A DNA stretch of 39,197 nt from Pseudanabaena sp. UWO311 (GCF_006937785.1 NZ_SJEE01000043.1:1-39197); one strand, 5' to 3'; shown: positions 8,373-18,777, counted from the stretch's first letter. Translations and numbers: made by a program. Notes: generated from the sequence alone by a model not told the origin.

Positions 8373-8669
8373 CTACCTGAGCAATGCCTTTGCTATGTTG
8401 AGGCAAACAACAACTATTCCAAAAGCCCAGACAGGCAGAAAGAAAAGTGTGCCGCCAAATTCTCTTTGGGTAAGCCAGCCCTTTGACGGGCGAGAGCGGA
8501 AGCGTACTAATAAATCTATGGCGACCAAAGCGACTCCAACACAACACATGGTAATTGGATCGGCTAGTTTGAGGAGGAATCCACCTATTAAAGCTATGGG
8601 ACTAACTGCGACAAACATGAGCAGCCCCAAGATGTTCCCGCGAATTAGCAAAATAATCATAAACGGCAT
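8373..8669 (-). CDS. Small integral membrane protein coupled to a hybrid histidine kinase
   Basis: A 98-residue protein with three hydrophobic segments (about residues 3-35, 39-52 and 74-93) and a basic loop (RFRSRPSKGW) between the second and third. I do not recognise a named family, although similar short proteins with an ALIGGFLLKL-x-DP motif seem familiar from cyanobacteria. Its ATG (8667-8669) directly abuts the TAA of the kinase gene (8670-8672), reading TAAATG on the minus strand. Translational coupling is therefore likely, and the protein may help or modulate the kinase. No SD-like sequence stands out beyond this. Confidence 0.72.
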   Translation of the reverse strand: MPFMIILLIRGNILGLLMFVAVSPIALIGGFLLKLADPITMCCVGVALVAIDLLVRFRSRPSKGWLTQREFGGTLFFLPVWAFGIVVVCLNIAKALLR

Positions 8670-11600
8670 TTACTTTGTCTCTGAGGCTATGGATATGAGG
8701 TCTTGGATACTAATCGGCTTACTAATGAAATCATCCATACCTGCATCTAAGCAAGCTTGACGATCTTCGGGCATTGCATCAGCAGTCATAGCTACAATCC
8801 GCACAGGACTCTTTAAACCTTGCCGAATCATTTTTGTGGCAGTCAAACCATCCATTTCCGGCATTTGGACATCCATTAAGATCAAATCGTAGCTATCGTT
8901 TTGGACTGCTTGCACAGCCTCTAACCCATTATTAGCGATCGCATTAATTTGATAGCCTAGACGTTTGAGCATTAATTTAGCCACCATTTGATTTACTCGA
9001 TTGTCTTCTACTAGCAGAATTCGTAAAGGGAATTTCTTGGCAAAATTTTCGTTGATTTCAATCTCTTTTGCTAAAACTGTTGCTGGTTGATTAATCGTCT
9101 GGTTAATTAATAGAGCGATCGTGAAATAGAAAGTTGAGCCTTGAGATGTTAAGAGATCACGAGGTTGTGGTTTCCAATTTATGGGAGGGCTGCCGCCGAC
9201 TCGTCCGAGACTTTCTACCCAAATTGTGCCTTCCATCAAGTTTACGAGGCGTTTGCTGATTGCCAAACCTAGTCCAGTACCTCCATACTCACGACTAATA
9301 GAATTATCGGCTTGAGTGAATGATTGAAATAAGAGGTCAAGTCGATCGTTTTGAATGCCAATACCTGTATCGGAGATCGCAAACGTTAGCTCATATTTTT
9401 TATTGATCTCTTTGCCACTAACTGAAATTGAAACATGACCATTTTGAGTGAATTTAACAGCATTACCCACAAGATTGAGAAGGATTTGACGTAGTCGGGC
9501 AAGATCACCAATAACAGTTTTAGGAATGTTAGGTGAGATCGCATATTTAAGATCAATTTGTTTGGTGATTGCTTGATTTTCTAGTAGTTTACAAACTCCT
9601 CTGACTAATTCCTCTAGATTAAAATCTCTCGCTTCTAGTTCTAGCATTCCCGATTCAATTTTCGAGAAGTCCAAAATGTCGTTGATAATTGTCAACAGAG
9701 CCTGCCCACTATCTTTGATCGTTTTAACAAATTCTTTTTGCTCGGTTGTAAGTTCTGTCATTTCTAAGATCTGTGTCATCCCAATTACTCCATTCATTGG
9801 TGTGCGGATCTCATGACTCATACTTGCGAGAAATTCACCTTTAGCTTTAGTAGCAGCTTCGGCTTTTGCCTTAGCTTCGACTAAGGCAAGTTCTGCTTGT
9901 TTACGAGCAGAAATATCTCTGACAATTACTAAGCATTCATCTTTAGCGCAGGGAAAAACTCGTATTTCTTCATAACAGATCTGATCATTCTTGGTGATTT
10001 GATGCTCCCATATCTGTAACTCTCCTGCTGCGAGCGCTTGGGCAATCCTTTGCAACTGCAATTTTAACAAGTCTGGCGGTAGGACTTCCGAAAGGTGTTT
10101 TACCACAGGTAAAAATGTGCCAGATTGATCTACCAAAGGTGGGATAAATTCTATGCATGAGCCATCTCGCCTAACTCTCAATAGTAAATCTGGGATAGCA
10201 CTGAGAATAGCCCGATTTGACTGCTCACTTTGTTTTAGAGCGATTTCTACTTGTTTGCGATCGCTAATATCTGAAGAGATGATCGTCACCACCCAAGCGT
10301 TTTGGTGCGTGTCCCAGTGTGAACTATTTATTTGAGATATCCAACGCCAAGATCCATCTTTATGTTGCAATCTATAGTTATAAATTCCAGAACGTTCGGC
10401 AAAGATATTTTCGTATACCAGTGCTTCTACCGCTTGCCAATCTTCAGGGTTGGCGCGACTGAGCCAAAGTGATTGATCCGCGATTAATTCAGATGCACTG
10501 TAGCCGCTAACAGCTTCGCAACCATCAGAAATATAGTCAATTACAAGATTACCGTCAGCTTTGACAAGTAATCTTGTAATTGATGCTGTAGCACTATTTA
10601 AGATGTCATTGAGTTTAGTTTTTGAAATCTGGAGATCGATTTCTGCTTGTTTGCGATCGCTAATATTATGGGCAAGAGAAAGCATCGATATCAAATCGCC
10701 AGACTCATCGACTAATGTTGAGTTATACCATTCGCAATAAATGATGGAGCCGTTTTTGTGGTAGTTACGATTTTGGCAGATGACACTACTGGCTCCATCC
10801 AGCATTTTTGCTGTATCCCGAACCACGTACTCAAGATCATCCTCGAAGACAAACCGCCATTCATACAGGTACTTACCTAAGACTTCTTCGGCGCTCCAGC
10901 CAAATATTTCTTCGGCTTGTTTTGACCAGTAGATTACTCGAAATTCTCGATCCCATTGGATCGTCGCTAAAGGTGAGTTTTCGATGTGGTAGTTTAATTC
11001 ATTAAAAGTTCTCTTTAGATCGATTTCGGCTTGTTTGCGATCGCTAATATCGGTGATAGTGCTTAGATAGCTGACGATTTCCCCTTGATGATTCCGTTCC
11101 ACTCCAGATTGAACGGATACCCAAATGATAGAACCATCTGGATGCAGTCGCCGACATTCTGATTCATAGATGATATCGGGCTGAACTTTTACTTGTTCAA
11201 TATAGGCTGTCCAGTTGGCTAAAACTCTACCCCGATCTTCAGGATGTATATATTTAATCCATTCTTCACTGTAAAATTCTTCCAGAGATAATCCCGTAAT
11301 CTCCAAGCTCTTCTGATTTACATAAACACATTTGCCTTGTAGGTTATTCCGAAAAATTCCAACAGGAATTGACTCTAGCATTGAGTGATATTGTGCATCT
11401 GATTTACGAAGCGCTGCCTCAGAAACCCTGATATCCAATGATTCTTGCAACTGTTCAGACATCTGATTGAAAGACTGTGCCAGCCCATTTAACTCAGCGA
11501 TCGCATCATTCTCTGCTAAAGGCTCTTGCCATTCTCCTCTTGCGATCGCTTTGCTCGCTTGACTGAATCGCAAAATTGGCTTGGTAATCCAACGAGTTGT

Positions 11601-12710
11601 GATGACGCTAATCCCAGTTGCGACAATTAAAGTTATTCCACATAGCAGAAGTGTCCAGACTTTATTGGTTTGGATATCTGCCATAAATTCTGACTCAGGG
11701 ATGACAACGACAATTGTCCAATTCAGCCCATTGCGATCGCTGATCGATGTTACTTGAACGCTTTGCTGATCGCCATTAATCTCAAATTCAAATTGTTCTG
11801 ACTGACGAATATTTGCTAAGTTGCCATTGCGATCGCGTAAGTATTTTGCAGCACCACTAATTTGAAGATTTTGGCTGTCAATAGCTTTTAGTAACTTCTG
11901 ATCCTTCGCATTTTGCCCAAGCTGGTATGGCTTCTGGATCGCTGATGAAGTTGCTACCAAAGTTTGATCCTGCTCCATGATAAAGACTGTCCCTGTCTTT
12001 ATATCAATGGTTCGTAGAAAACGACTTATTTCTTCAAGGCTACGAATTCCATAGGTTACGCCCAAGAAATTTCCATTCTTGGGATCATAGACTGGCTCAG
12101 CTAGGGCAACTAATAGTTCTCCTGTATAGATATGGGGGTATACATTTGTCCAAGCAGCTCTCTGAGACTGCACGGCAGCTTTAAACCAAGGACGCTGACG
12201 GGAATCAAAGTTAACAGATGTTTCAGTAACTTGAGATGGAGAGCCATCAGGATTAGTGGTAAAGGTTCTATACTTGCCTCCACCATTTGGTGCTACCCGA
12301 ATACTAAATGTGCCATCCTTCAGCAATTCGACCGCGCGATGTCCTCCTGTAGGAGTTCCAAAACCAATAATTGTGATTGGCGACAAGGAATTAAGCTGCA
12401 TCTGTTGCCAAGCCTGTCGCTCTTGGCTAGAGAAGTCATCAAAGCTCCACAGGTTTCGACGGAAGTCACTGATGTTGTTTTTGTTGACTTGATCAATGGC
12501 TTGTAGATAGTTTGTGGTCTTTTCCGTAACGCGGGTAATTATTTCCGTCTTGAGTCTATTTGCTAGCTTATTAGCCGACTCCTGCGCACTTCGATAAGAT
12601 AAATATGCAACCAGTCCAACTGCACCAAAAATTTGTACCACAAACGCCAATAATATCAGCCATTGCAGTGGGATACTAAGTGCTCGAAAGGGTTTACGGT
12701 CAATAATCAT
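8670..12710 (-). CDS. Hybrid sensor histidine kinase, dCache-HAMP-4xPAS-HisKA-HATPase-REC
   Basis: A 1346-residue membrane sensor. An N-terminal membrane helix (about 14-36) precedes a periplasmic dCache_1-like sensor (about 50-345; signature [11 protein letters not shown] and ITVV/PESEF). A second membrane helix (about 352-372) is followed by HAMP ([15 protein letters not shown]) and four PAS/PAC units, each ending in I-(S/T)-DI-SDRKQ-type linkers. HisKA has phospho-acceptor His966 (MSHEIRTP). HATPase has N (LVGNAVKF), G1 (SDTGIGI) and G2 ([10 protein letters not shown]) boxes. The REC domain has Asp1280 ([10 protein letters not shown]). All catalytic residues are present. It likely passes phosphate from His966 to Asp1280 and then to an unlinked HPt protein. 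Its closest relative in the window is the interrupted kinase at 28108-31032. Confidence 0.93.
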   Translation of the reverse strand: MIIDRKPFRALSIPLQWLILLAFVVQIFGAVGLVAYLSYRSAQESANKLANRLKTEIITRVTEKTTNYLQAIDQVNKNNISDFRRNLWSFDDFSSQERQAWQQMQLNSLSPITIIGFGTPTGGHRAVELLKDGTFSIRVAPNGGGKYRTFTTNPDGSPSQVTETSVNFDSRQRPWFKAAVQSQRAAWTNVYPHIYTGELLVALAEPVYDPKNGNFLGVTYGIRSLEEISRFLRTIDIKTGTVFIMEQDQTLVATSSAIQKPYQLGQNAKDQKLLKAIDSQNLQISGAAKYLRDRNGNLANIRQSEQFEFEINGDQQSVQVTSISDRNGLNWTIVVVIPESEFMADIQTNKVWTLLLCGITLIVATGISVITTRWITKPILRFSQASKAIARGEWQEPLAENDAIAELNGLAQSFNQMSEQLQESLDIRVSEAALRKSDAQYHSMLESIPVGIFRNNLQGKCVYVNQKSLEITGLSLEEFYSEEWIKYIHPEDRGRVLANWTAYIEQVKVQPDIIYESECRRLHPDGSIIWVSVQSGVERNHQGEIVSYLSTITDISDRKQAEIDLKRTFNELNYHIENSPLATIQWDREFRVIYWSKQAEEIFGWSAEEVLGKYLYEWRFVFEDDLEYVVRDTAKMLDGASSVICQNRNYHKNGSIIYCEWYNSTLVDESGDLISMLSLAHNISDRKQAEIDLQISKTKLNDILNSATASITRLLVKADGNLVIDYISDGCEAVSGYSASELIADQSLWLSRANPEDWQAVEALVYENIFAERSGIYNYRLQHKDGSWRWISQINSSHWDTHQNAWVVTIISSDISDRKQVEIALKQSEQSNRAILSAIPDLLLRVRRDGSCIEFIPPLVDQSGTFLPVVKHLSEVLPPDLLKLQLQRIAQALAAGELQIWEHQITKNDQICYEEIRVFPCAKDECLVIVRDISARKQAELALVEAKAKAEAATKAKGEFLASMSHEIRTPMNGVIGMTQILEMTELTTEQKEFVKTIKDSGQALLTIINDILDFSKIESGMLELEARDFNLEELVRGVCKLLENQAITKQIDLKYAISPNIPKTVIGDLARLRQILLNLVGNAVKFTQNGHVSISVSGKEINKKYELTFAISDTGIGIQNDRLDLLFQSFTQADNSISREYGGTGLGLAISKRLVNLMEGTIWVESLGRVGGSPPINWKPQPRDLLTSQGSTFYFTIALLINQTINQPATVLAKEIEINENFAKKFPLRILLVEDNRVNQMVAKLMLKRLGYQINAIANNGLEAVQAVQNDSYDLILMDVQMPEMDGLTATKMIRQGLKSPVRIVAMTADAMPEDRQACLDAGMDDFISKPISIQDLISIASETK

Positions 12711-12769
12711 GGAGGGCGTGGGAAACCATTACTATCTTGGCATTATTTGGGAAATATGGCTAACTGGTG

Positions 12770-12871
12770 TTACGCAGAACGCAGACGATGAATCTCTTGC
12801 TGGTTGCGAAGCAGGGCAATCCCTCTTGCCAGACGCAAACCTAGGCTATCGTAGGAATTCTATCTGCGTAA
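12770..12871. repeat. Element bounded by TTACGCAGA/TCTGCGTAA inverted repeats
   Basis: Nine-base inverted repeats (12770-12778 and 12863-12871) flank about 84 bp of non-coding DNA between the kinase and cyclase genes. It may be a small non-autonomous transposable element or a chance arrangement. I cannot see clear target-site duplications. Confidence 0.4.
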
Positions 12872-12886
12872 GATTAAGGTAAGTTA

Positions 12887-14488
12887 CTAATCTGTGAATA
12901 TCACTGACCGATTACGTCCTTGTTGCTTAGCGTAATAGAGCGCTTGATCGACTTGATTGATTAACACATAGGGAGATTGATCTGGTTTGGGAATGTCAGA
13001 AGCTACGCCCATACTGACTGTGACGATATTACTCACATCTGAATCTTGGTGTGGAATTTGTAAATCAGCGATCACTCTATGAAGATTTTTACCAACAGTG
13101 ATTGCACCCTCTAGATTAGTATTTGGCAAAATCACAATAAATTCTTCACCTCCATAACGAGCAACCAGATCCGCAGAACGGCATACTAATTGATCTACTG
13201 CTTGTGCAATCAGTAGAAGAGCCTGATCTCCTAATTGATGACCATAATAATCGTTATAACGCTTGAAATAATCAACATCAAACATTAGCAAAGACAATGG
13301 TAGGCGCTCGCGATAGAGTCTTTGCCATTCATAAATAACTCTTTCATCAAAACAACGACGATTAGCGATTTGAGTTAAGCCATCAAGATCAACTAATTTT
13401 TGGAGTTCTTGATTCGCTATCCTAAGATTAGATTCTACTTCTGCAAGAGCTAGTTCTGATTGTTTGCGATCGCTAATATCTAGATAAATTCCTGCGATCG
13501 CGTAGGGACTGTCATGGTCATCCATAAGTGGAAACTTAGTAATGAGAAAAGTATGCCGACCATCGGGTAGGGGTACAGTATCTTCAAAGGTAACGGAAAT
13601 TCCTTCAAAAATTACTTGCAGTTCATGATCACGGGAAATTTTGACATTTTCAGCAGGGAAAAGTTCATAGTCCTGCTTTCCTAAAACGTCTTCAGCAGGA
13701 ACTTGCATCCAATAGGCAAATTCACTGTTAATTGATAAATACTTTCCTTCTAAATCTTTGATTGCAATCGGTGTTGGCGCATTATTTATGAAGGTTTGCA
13801 ATCTTGATTCGCTAAGTCGTATTGCCTGTTCAGCAAATTTGCGATCGCTAATATTGACATGAACTAACACCACACCATAATTCTCTAAAGAAATCGGACT
13901 AGCACTCACACTAAACCATCGCAAAATTCCGTCAGAGCAAATAACACCCATTTCCTGATCATAAACAGCTTGATTATTTCTTAAAGCCTTAACACAGGGA
14001 TATTCTTCGACAGGCATTGGTGAGCCATCAGCACGAATAATACTAGGATTAATTTCAGGATATTGATGAAGGCTGCTCTCTCTTGACTCAGGTATTCCTA
14101 ACCAAAGTTCTGCGATCGTATTGCTTTCGATAATGCGAGATTCTTGATCCGTAATTGAAATTCCAATGGGAAGGGTTTGGAATAGAACTTTATATTTTTC
14201 CTGTGACTCCTTAAGGGCAACTTCGACTTGTTCTAAGGATTGATATCGCTGACTAATCCAATTCGCTACGATTGTGCCAAGCCCGCTGGATAGCATAATT
14301 GTCCATCCATAAACCCAGATCGGCCATTGACTATGGGACAGATAACCCGTCAGCCCCATAATAGCCATAGCCTGCACCACAAACGGCAATACCATCACCA
14401 ATTGTAAAGGGATGTTATGAAATATAAAAGGTGGCGTAGATGAACTAACAGTCATGGTTAAACGACTAGCAGATGCAAAGGAAAGCAT
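12887..14488 (-). CDS. Membrane-anchored PAS-PAS diguanylate cyclase
   Basis: A 533-residue protein. Two membrane helices (about 27-50 and 56-75) have little periplasmic sequence between them. Two PAS/PAC units follow (about 90-215 and 220-345, ending NISDRKF and DISDRKQ), then a short coiled coil and the GGDEF domain (about 365-533). The active-site motif is GGEEF in ARYGGEEFIVILP. The inhibitory I-site RxxD is intact as RSAD, five residues before the motif. It should therefore make cyclic-di-GMP under product inhibition. The ATG at 14488 is used; a second in-frame ATG at 14455 lacks a clear ribosome-binding site. The gene starts 21 bases after the DUF3352 stop, so the two are probably co-transcribed. 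The N-terminal helix (LPFVVQAMAIMGLTGYLSHS) resembles that of both hybrid kinases in the window. Confidence 0.92.
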   Translation of the reverse strand: MLSFASASRLTMTVSSSTPPFIFHNIPLQLVMVLPFVVQAMAIMGLTGYLSHSQWPIWVYGWTIMLSSGLGTIVANWISQRYQSLEQVEVALKESQEKYKVLFQTLPIGISITDQESRIIESNTIAELWLGIPESRESSLHQYPEINPSIIRADGSPMPVEEYPCVKALRNNQAVYDQEMGVICSDGILRWFSVSASPISLENYGVVLVHVNISDRKFAEQAIRLSESRLQTFINNAPTPIAIKDLEGKYLSINSEFAYWMQVPAEDVLGKQDYELFPAENVKISRDHELQVIFEGISVTFEDTVPLPDGRHTFLITKFPLMDDHDSPYAIAGIYLDISDRKQSELALAEVESNLRIANQELQKLVDLDGLTQIANRRCFDERVIYEWQRLYRERLPLSLLMFDVDYFKRYNDYYGHQLGDQALLLIAQAVDQLVCRSADLVARYGGEEFIVILPNTNLEGAITVGKNLHRVIADLQIPHQDSDVSNIVTVSMGVASDIPKPDQSPYVLINQVDQALYYAKQQGRNRSVIFTD

Positions 14489-14509
14489 ATGCTTTAAGCT
14501 TACCCATAA

Positions 14510-16159
14510 TCACTTCAGAATTAAGAAAAGTTCACCATTATGCATACTTTTATCGCTACTAGTAATCGCAAAACCACTTACTTCCATATGGTTAAGGGGT
14601 TTTGCAAGAGGAGAATTACTGATGTTTTGCGTAATTTCACTTGTGCTCTTGAAATTTAATAGACTTGTCTGTACCCAAGACAGATCGAGATTCTTGTCGA
14701 TATATCCATAGGTTAAGCGATCGCTAGGCAACTTCGCTGAAATAGTCTTGAAGAGTTTCGATGCAGTGATCGATTCACTATTCTTCAAAGTTAAACTAGC
14801 TTCTAAAACTGCGAGCGAATTTGACAAATATACATAATCTTTAGTTTGGGTATGCGCCGCCACTACATTTCCCGACACACCAGAATTATCGTTAGCCGAG
14901 AGATTTGTCCAGATAGTCACTGGTTGAGCCTTCAGTGAGATTTCTCCGACTGTGAGCTTATTTCTAACAAGACGATCAAGATTGGCAATCGCTTCTTTCG
15001 TAACGTTTGCATCTTCCACTTTTGCCACTAACAACCAATCGAGATCATGATTGGCTTTAGGGAGTAAGGCGATCGCATAGTCATGCTGCGCCCATGCCAA
15101 AGTACTGCTATCCAAGGTAATGGGTGCGATCGTTTTTATCAGTGATTGTTTCCATTCAGGAAGCAGAGTATTTTGCAGACCTTGTAAGGTTTCGCCAAGA
15201 TTATTGCCAATAATTACGGAATTAGCTAATGGAATCTTATTAGCAATATTGCCAGAGTTTTTGGGAGGAGTTTTGAGCTTAGGTGTTTGGGTGTCAACGA
15301 CAGTTTCGAGCTTTTCGCTTGCCAAGTTCAACGCTGTTTTGGCTCTAATTCCCGACTTGTCAAAACTGAGACTCATTAATAGGCTTTCTTTGGGTAGCTC
15401 TTCTCCTAACTCGGCAAGATTTATGTAAGCTACCCCAACTTTACCTACATTTTTGCCAGTATTAAACTGTGCTAGGCGATCGCGATAGTTTTCCAGATTC
15501 ATCAGCGACAAGTCAGGCTTTTGCAGCGCATCTATGGCTTTATGTAATACCCGCGTATCGTTTGCAAACAAGACAAATTTATCCAAAGTTGTCCCTGCGA
15601 TCGCAGGTTTATCTTCAGCAAAACTAGTATTTAAAATCGAAATGCCCTGATATTGCTCAAACCCTAAATCTGAGCCATTTACTGCCAACCTCTGCCAAAA
15701 AGCATCAATGCTTGTTTTGGCTAGTTCAGCATCTTTAGCTGCAAAAGCTAATAAATAGCCTGTTTGCAAACCATTAGCAGGCTGCTGATCGAGATCAACA
15801 TCGGTTACGGCTAAGGTGATTTCTTGATCGAGCCAAGGTTGGATATCGCGATCGTAGTCTAGCAACCAGTTTTGTTGCAATTGCTGTCTGAGGTTAGCCA
15901 GTTCATGCCGCACATCGCCGCGATCGCTTGGTTTCGCCGCCAACTGGGTAAATAATGCTAATTTGTCTGGATTGACCAAAAATGATACAAATAAAGGCGA
16001 TCGCTGCGGCAAAAACTTCACTGCTAGTGGTTGAGTTTTTACTCCTGCTAAAACATCTCGGGGATTTGCTCCAAAAATCTTGCCCACTGCGCTCAAGCTC
16101 AGCACCAGCAGCAAGACTCCAACTACCGCAATCCCAACAAAAACAGGTTTTATCTTCAT
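14510..16159 (-). CDS. DUF3352 domain-containing protein
   Basis: A 549-residue protein with a single N-terminal hydrophobic segment (about residues 8-29), then an extracytoplasmic-looking domain of the DUF3352 type common in cyanobacteria. Recognisable stretches are ARDVLAG-like (NPRDVLAGVKTQPLAVKFLP), the PLFVSFLVNPDKL segment and the WLDQEITLAVTDVD strand. Function is unknown. The segment lacks a lipobox, so it is probably membrane-anchored or secreted. It is the first gene of a likely pair with the PAS-GGDEF cyclase. Confidence 0.85.
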   Translation of the reverse strand: MKIKPVFVGIAVVGVLLLVLSLSAVGKIFGANPRDVLAGVKTQPLAVKFLPQRSPLFVSFLVNPDKLALFTQLAAKPSDRGDVRHELANLRQQLQQNWLLDYDRDIQPWLDQEITLAVTDVDLDQQPANGLQTGYLLAFAAKDAELAKTSIDAFWQRLAVNGSDLGFEQYQGISILNTSFAEDKPAIAGTTLDKFVLFANDTRVLHKAIDALQKPDLSLMNLENYRDRLAQFNTGKNVGKVGVAYINLAELGEELPKESLLMSLSFDKSGIRAKTALNLASEKLETVVDTQTPKLKTPPKNSGNIANKIPLANSVIIGNNLGETLQGLQNTLLPEWKQSLIKTIAPITLDSSTLAWAQHDYAIALLPKANHDLDWLLVAKVEDANVTKEAIANLDRLVRNKLTVGEISLKAQPVTIWTNLSANDNSGVSGNVVAAHTQTKDYVYLSNSLAVLEASLTLKNSESITASKLFKTISAKLPSDRLTYGYIDKNLDLSWVQTSLLNFKSTSEITQNISNSPLAKPLNHMEVSGFAITSSDKSMHNGELFLILK

Positions 16160-16182
16160 ACCACTAGCACCAAAAAAGAAGA

Positions 16183-16234
16183 TTAAATAAGAATAATAAA
16201 CGACGCAAAGCGTCGTTTATTATTCTTATTTAAT
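16183..16234 (-). terminator. Long palindrome, AAA loop
   Basis: Arms of about 23-24 bp with a single-base bulge meet at CGACGC-AAA-GCGTCG. It sits between the permease stop (16240) and the DUF3352 start, so it probably terminates the permease transcript. Confidence 0.8.
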
Positions 16235-16239
16235 AACGT

Positions 16240-17268
16240 TTAATAACGAATCCTTGGATCAATCCAAGCATTAACAATGTCTACGAGAATACTCGCGATC
16301 GTGACGATGATCGCAAAAAATACGACGATTCCCTGCACCACTGGATAATCACGCCCTGAGATCGCCTCAAATAATCGATTGGCTAGTCCCGGCCAAGAAA
16401 AAGTAACTTCGGTCAGCACTGCGCCACCTAACATCGACGCTAATGTCAAACCCAAAATTGTAATTACGGGGATCATCGCATTTTTCAGCGCATGATTAAA
16501 CAAGATTGTAGAGGAATTAATTCCTCTGGCTTTAGCCGCTTCCACATAGTCTGACAGCAAAGTTTGGCGCAAATTCACCCGCACGATCCGCTCAAAAATG
16601 CCGCTAATCACAATCCCTAAACTAGTCGCAGGTAAAATCAAATATTGAATACTAGTCCACAGACTTTGCCAATCACCCTTAATCAATGCATCAATCGTAT
16701 ATAGCCCAAATATCTGTACAGGCGGTTCCGCACTAGCAGGAAAGCGTGTTCCTATGGGCAGCCATCCCAACTGCACCGAAAATACTAATTGCAAGATCAT
16801 TCCCACCCAAAACAGTGGCAATGAATAGGTAATAATCCCAAATAATCTGCCACCTACATCCCATTTAGTATTGGGACGTAGAGCCGCCACGATACCTACA
16901 GTTAGTCCAACTACCAAAGCTACTATCAGCGCATACATCGCTAGTTCCGCAGTGGCTGGGAAAAAGTTTTTAATGATTTGCCAAACGGTTTGCTCGCGTG
17001 TACTAATCGATTTACCAAGATTAAAACGAGACAAATCTTGTATATATTCCCAATACTGCGAAAATATAGATCCAGTTAGCCCCACCTGTTCTCGCAGAGC
17101 AACCTTGACCTCTTCTGGAGCGCGTGGGCCTAAAATTGCATCGATCGGATCTCCAGGGGTCGCTCGCATTAGCAGGAATACGACGGTAGCGATCGCCCAC
17201 AACATGATCGGTGCAAGTAGCAACCGTGCCGTAATGTAATAAAACAGGGCTTTGAGGCGACTAGACAT
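16240..17268 (-). CDS. ABC transporter permease, DppB/OppB family
   Basis: A 342-residue inner-membrane permease of the dipeptide/oligopeptide/nickel (BPD_transp_1) type. It has about six membrane helices. The N-terminal signature is LLLAPIMLWAIATVVFLLMR followed by ATPGDP. The EAA loop that contacts the ATPase is DYVEAAKARGINSSTILFNHALKNA. The C-terminus, FSWPGLANRLFEAISGRDYPVVQG, is characteristic. Binding protein, partner permease and ATPase genes are not adjacent, which is usual for such systems in cyanobacteria. The substrate cannot be assigned. Palindromes flank it on both sides, so it is probably transcribed alone or after pfk. Confidence 0.92.
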   Translation of the reverse strand: MSSRLKALFYYITARLLLAPIMLWAIATVVFLLMRATPGDPIDAILGPRAPEEVKVALREQVGLTGSIFSQYWEYIQDLSRFNLGKSISTREQTVWQIIKNFFPATAELAMYALIVALVVGLTVGIVAALRPNTKWDVGGRLFGIITYSLPLFWVGMILQLVFSVQLGWLPIGTRFPASAEPPVQIFGLYTIDALIKGDWQSLWTSIQYLILPATSLGIVISGIFERIVRVNLRQTLLSDYVEAAKARGINSSTILFNHALKNAMIPVITILGLTLASMLGGAVLTEVTFSWPGLANRLFEAISGRDYPVVQGIVVFFAIIVTIASILVDIVNAWIDPRIRY

Positions 17269-17332
17269 AGGCTGAAGCTTTACTGGACAGATTTTTTAAC
17301 TATAGCGCTTTGCGTTCTAAGCAAACTCACAA

Positions 17333-17409
17333 AATATAAAAGCATTACGAAGCAATGCTTTTATATTGTTGTTGAGAGTGTTGCTTCACAACACTCTCAA
17401 CAACAATAT
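17333..17409. terminator. Two overlapping palindromes after pfk
   Basis: Palindrome 1 (17333-17367) has 14-bp arms around AC-GAA-GC. Palindrome 2 (17368-17404) has 16-bp perfect arms around CTTCA. The right arm of palindrome 1 can instead extend palindrome 2 outward (17363-17409, ATATTGTTGTTGAG with its complement), so the two foldings partly exclude each other. The core GTTGAGAGTGTTG recurs in the palindrome at 39105-39163. Confidence 0.75.
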
Positions 17410-17422
17410 TGGTTTTTATTTT

Positions 17423-18526
17423 TTAGGTTTGAGGCGATAGTTGATCGATTTCTCCCACGTAAGTCCCTAAACCGATCGCAGTCCGCACCAATGTGCCGTG
17501 AATATCAACGGCACTATATTTGGCGATCGCATCGGCAATTGGCACATCGATCACTTCTCGATTTGACCAAGCCACCATGCGATCGTATTTATTCTGCGCG
17601 ACTAAATCTACCGCAGCCACACCAAATGCTGCCCCAAGGATGCGATCGAGCGGCGATGGTGTACTTCCTCTCTGCACATGTCCCAAAACGCTGATACGAC
17701 TCTCCATACCAGTGCGTGTACTGATCTGATCGCCGAGATATTGACCGATGCCACCATAGAGCTTTTGCCCGAGACTATTCGTATATGTCACAGGTTCACC
17801 TGTAGGGGTTTTTACCGCTTCAGCAACTACCATCGTACTGAAATTAAAGCCACGTAAAGCACGATTCATCAAGCGATCGCATATTTCGTCAAGGTCATAG
17901 GGAATCTCTGGGATCAAGATAATATGAGCTCCCCCAGCTATGCCTGCACTCACAGCGATATGACCCGCATCGCGTCCCATTACTTCTAAAATCATGACGC
18001 GACTATGGCTGATAGCCGTATAGGTTAAGTGGTCAAGCGCCTCAACCGCTACACTCACTGCCGTATTAAATCCAATCGAGTTTTCGGTAGCGCCTAAATC
18101 GTTGTCAATTGTTTTCGGCACTGCTACGAGATTCATATTTCCCTGTTGAGCAAGACGGCGCAAGATTGCCAAGCTACCATCACCACCTATGCCAATCAGT
18201 CCATCTAGCCCGAGTTTGTGGTAGCCCTCAATCACTTCCTCAGCGCGATCGAGGATTGAGCCATCGGGCATAGGGTAAGCAAAGGGATTGCCTTTATTCA
18301 CGGTTCCCAAAATTGTGCCGCCATAGCGAAGGATACCTGAAACCTTTTTCATGTCCAGTAATTCCGCTTCCACTGGACGATTCATCAAGCCTTGGGTGGC
18401 TCCTTTAATACCATAAATTTCTATGTCGTAGTCACGGGCACGGCGTACAACTGCCCTAATCACTGCATTTAGCCCACCGCAGTCACCGCCACTTGTCAAA
18501 ATACCAATACGCTTAGGTTTTGTCAT
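17423..18526 (-). CDS. pfkA: 6-phosphofructokinase
   Basis: A 367-residue cytosolic PFK (fructose-6-phosphate to fructose-1,6-bisphosphate). Motifs are LTSGGDCGGLNAVIR at the N-terminus, GGDGS (114-118), PKTIDND (137-143, catalytic Asp141), MGRDAGH, and GHVQRGSTPS in the C-terminal half. The Gly after GGD is typical of ATP-dependent enzymes. The Lys in PKTIDND, rather than PGTIDND, is typical of the pyrophosphate and mixed-substrate group. Phosphoryl donor preference is therefore uncertain from sequence. Length and start agree with group III cyanobacterial homologues. It is divergent from the unknown gene at 18859. Confidence 0.93.
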   Translation of the reverse strand: MTKPKRIGILTSGGDCGGLNAVIRAVVRRARDYDIEIYGIKGATQGLMNRPVEAELLDMKKVSGILRYGGTILGTVNKGNPFAYPMPDGSILDRAEEVIEGYHKLGLDGLIGIGGDGSLAILRRLAQQGNMNLVAVPKTIDNDLGATENSIGFNTAVSVAVEALDHLTYTAISHSRVMILEVMGRDAGHIAVSAGIAGGAHIILIPEIPYDLDEICDRLMNRALRGFNFSTMVVAEAVKTPTGEPVTYTNSLGQKLYGGIGQYLGDQISTRTGMESRISVLGHVQRGSTPSPLDRILGAAFGVAAVDLVAQNKYDRMVAWSNREVIDVPIADAIAKYSAVDIHGTLVRTAIGLGTYVGEIDQLSPQT

Positions 18527-18586
18527 AAATCTTGTAATAGTTTCTCAATATTGATCGAGAGTTGAGGCTTGGCAATGCTTTACATC

Positions 18587-18694
18587 AATTATCCTCAAAC
18601 CCAATCCTGCTAATCTGCTTTGACTTATTATCACGACAAGATCTGTGTAGAGATTTTAAATATTTGTGAACTACGTTTGGCATTGAGGATAATT
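18587..18694. promoter_or_regulatory. 12-bp inverted repeats in the pfk upstream region
   Basis: AATTATCCTCAA (18587-18598) and TTGAGGATAATT (18683-18694) are exact inverted copies 84 bases apart in the 332-base gap upstream of pfk. They may be paired binding sites or element ends. No regulator is known. Confidence 0.35.
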
Positions 18695-18777
18695 ACACAT
18701 GAATTATTGCAAATTATGGCAATCTCCTAACACTAGGGACGCGCAATTTAATAAAGAACCCTTATACCAAAAAACGT

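Noticed and set aside
8395-8760. 121-codon plus-strand ORF opposite the kinase end
   Set aside because: Shadow of the small membrane protein and kinase on the other strand; low-complexity, no motifs.
12132-12506. 124-codon plus-strand ORF inside the hybrid kinase
   Set aside because: Antisense shadow of the dCache region, no domain pattern.
16871-17239. 122-codon ORF antisense to the permease
   Set aside because: Ser/Thr-rich shadow of a membrane protein; no independent support.
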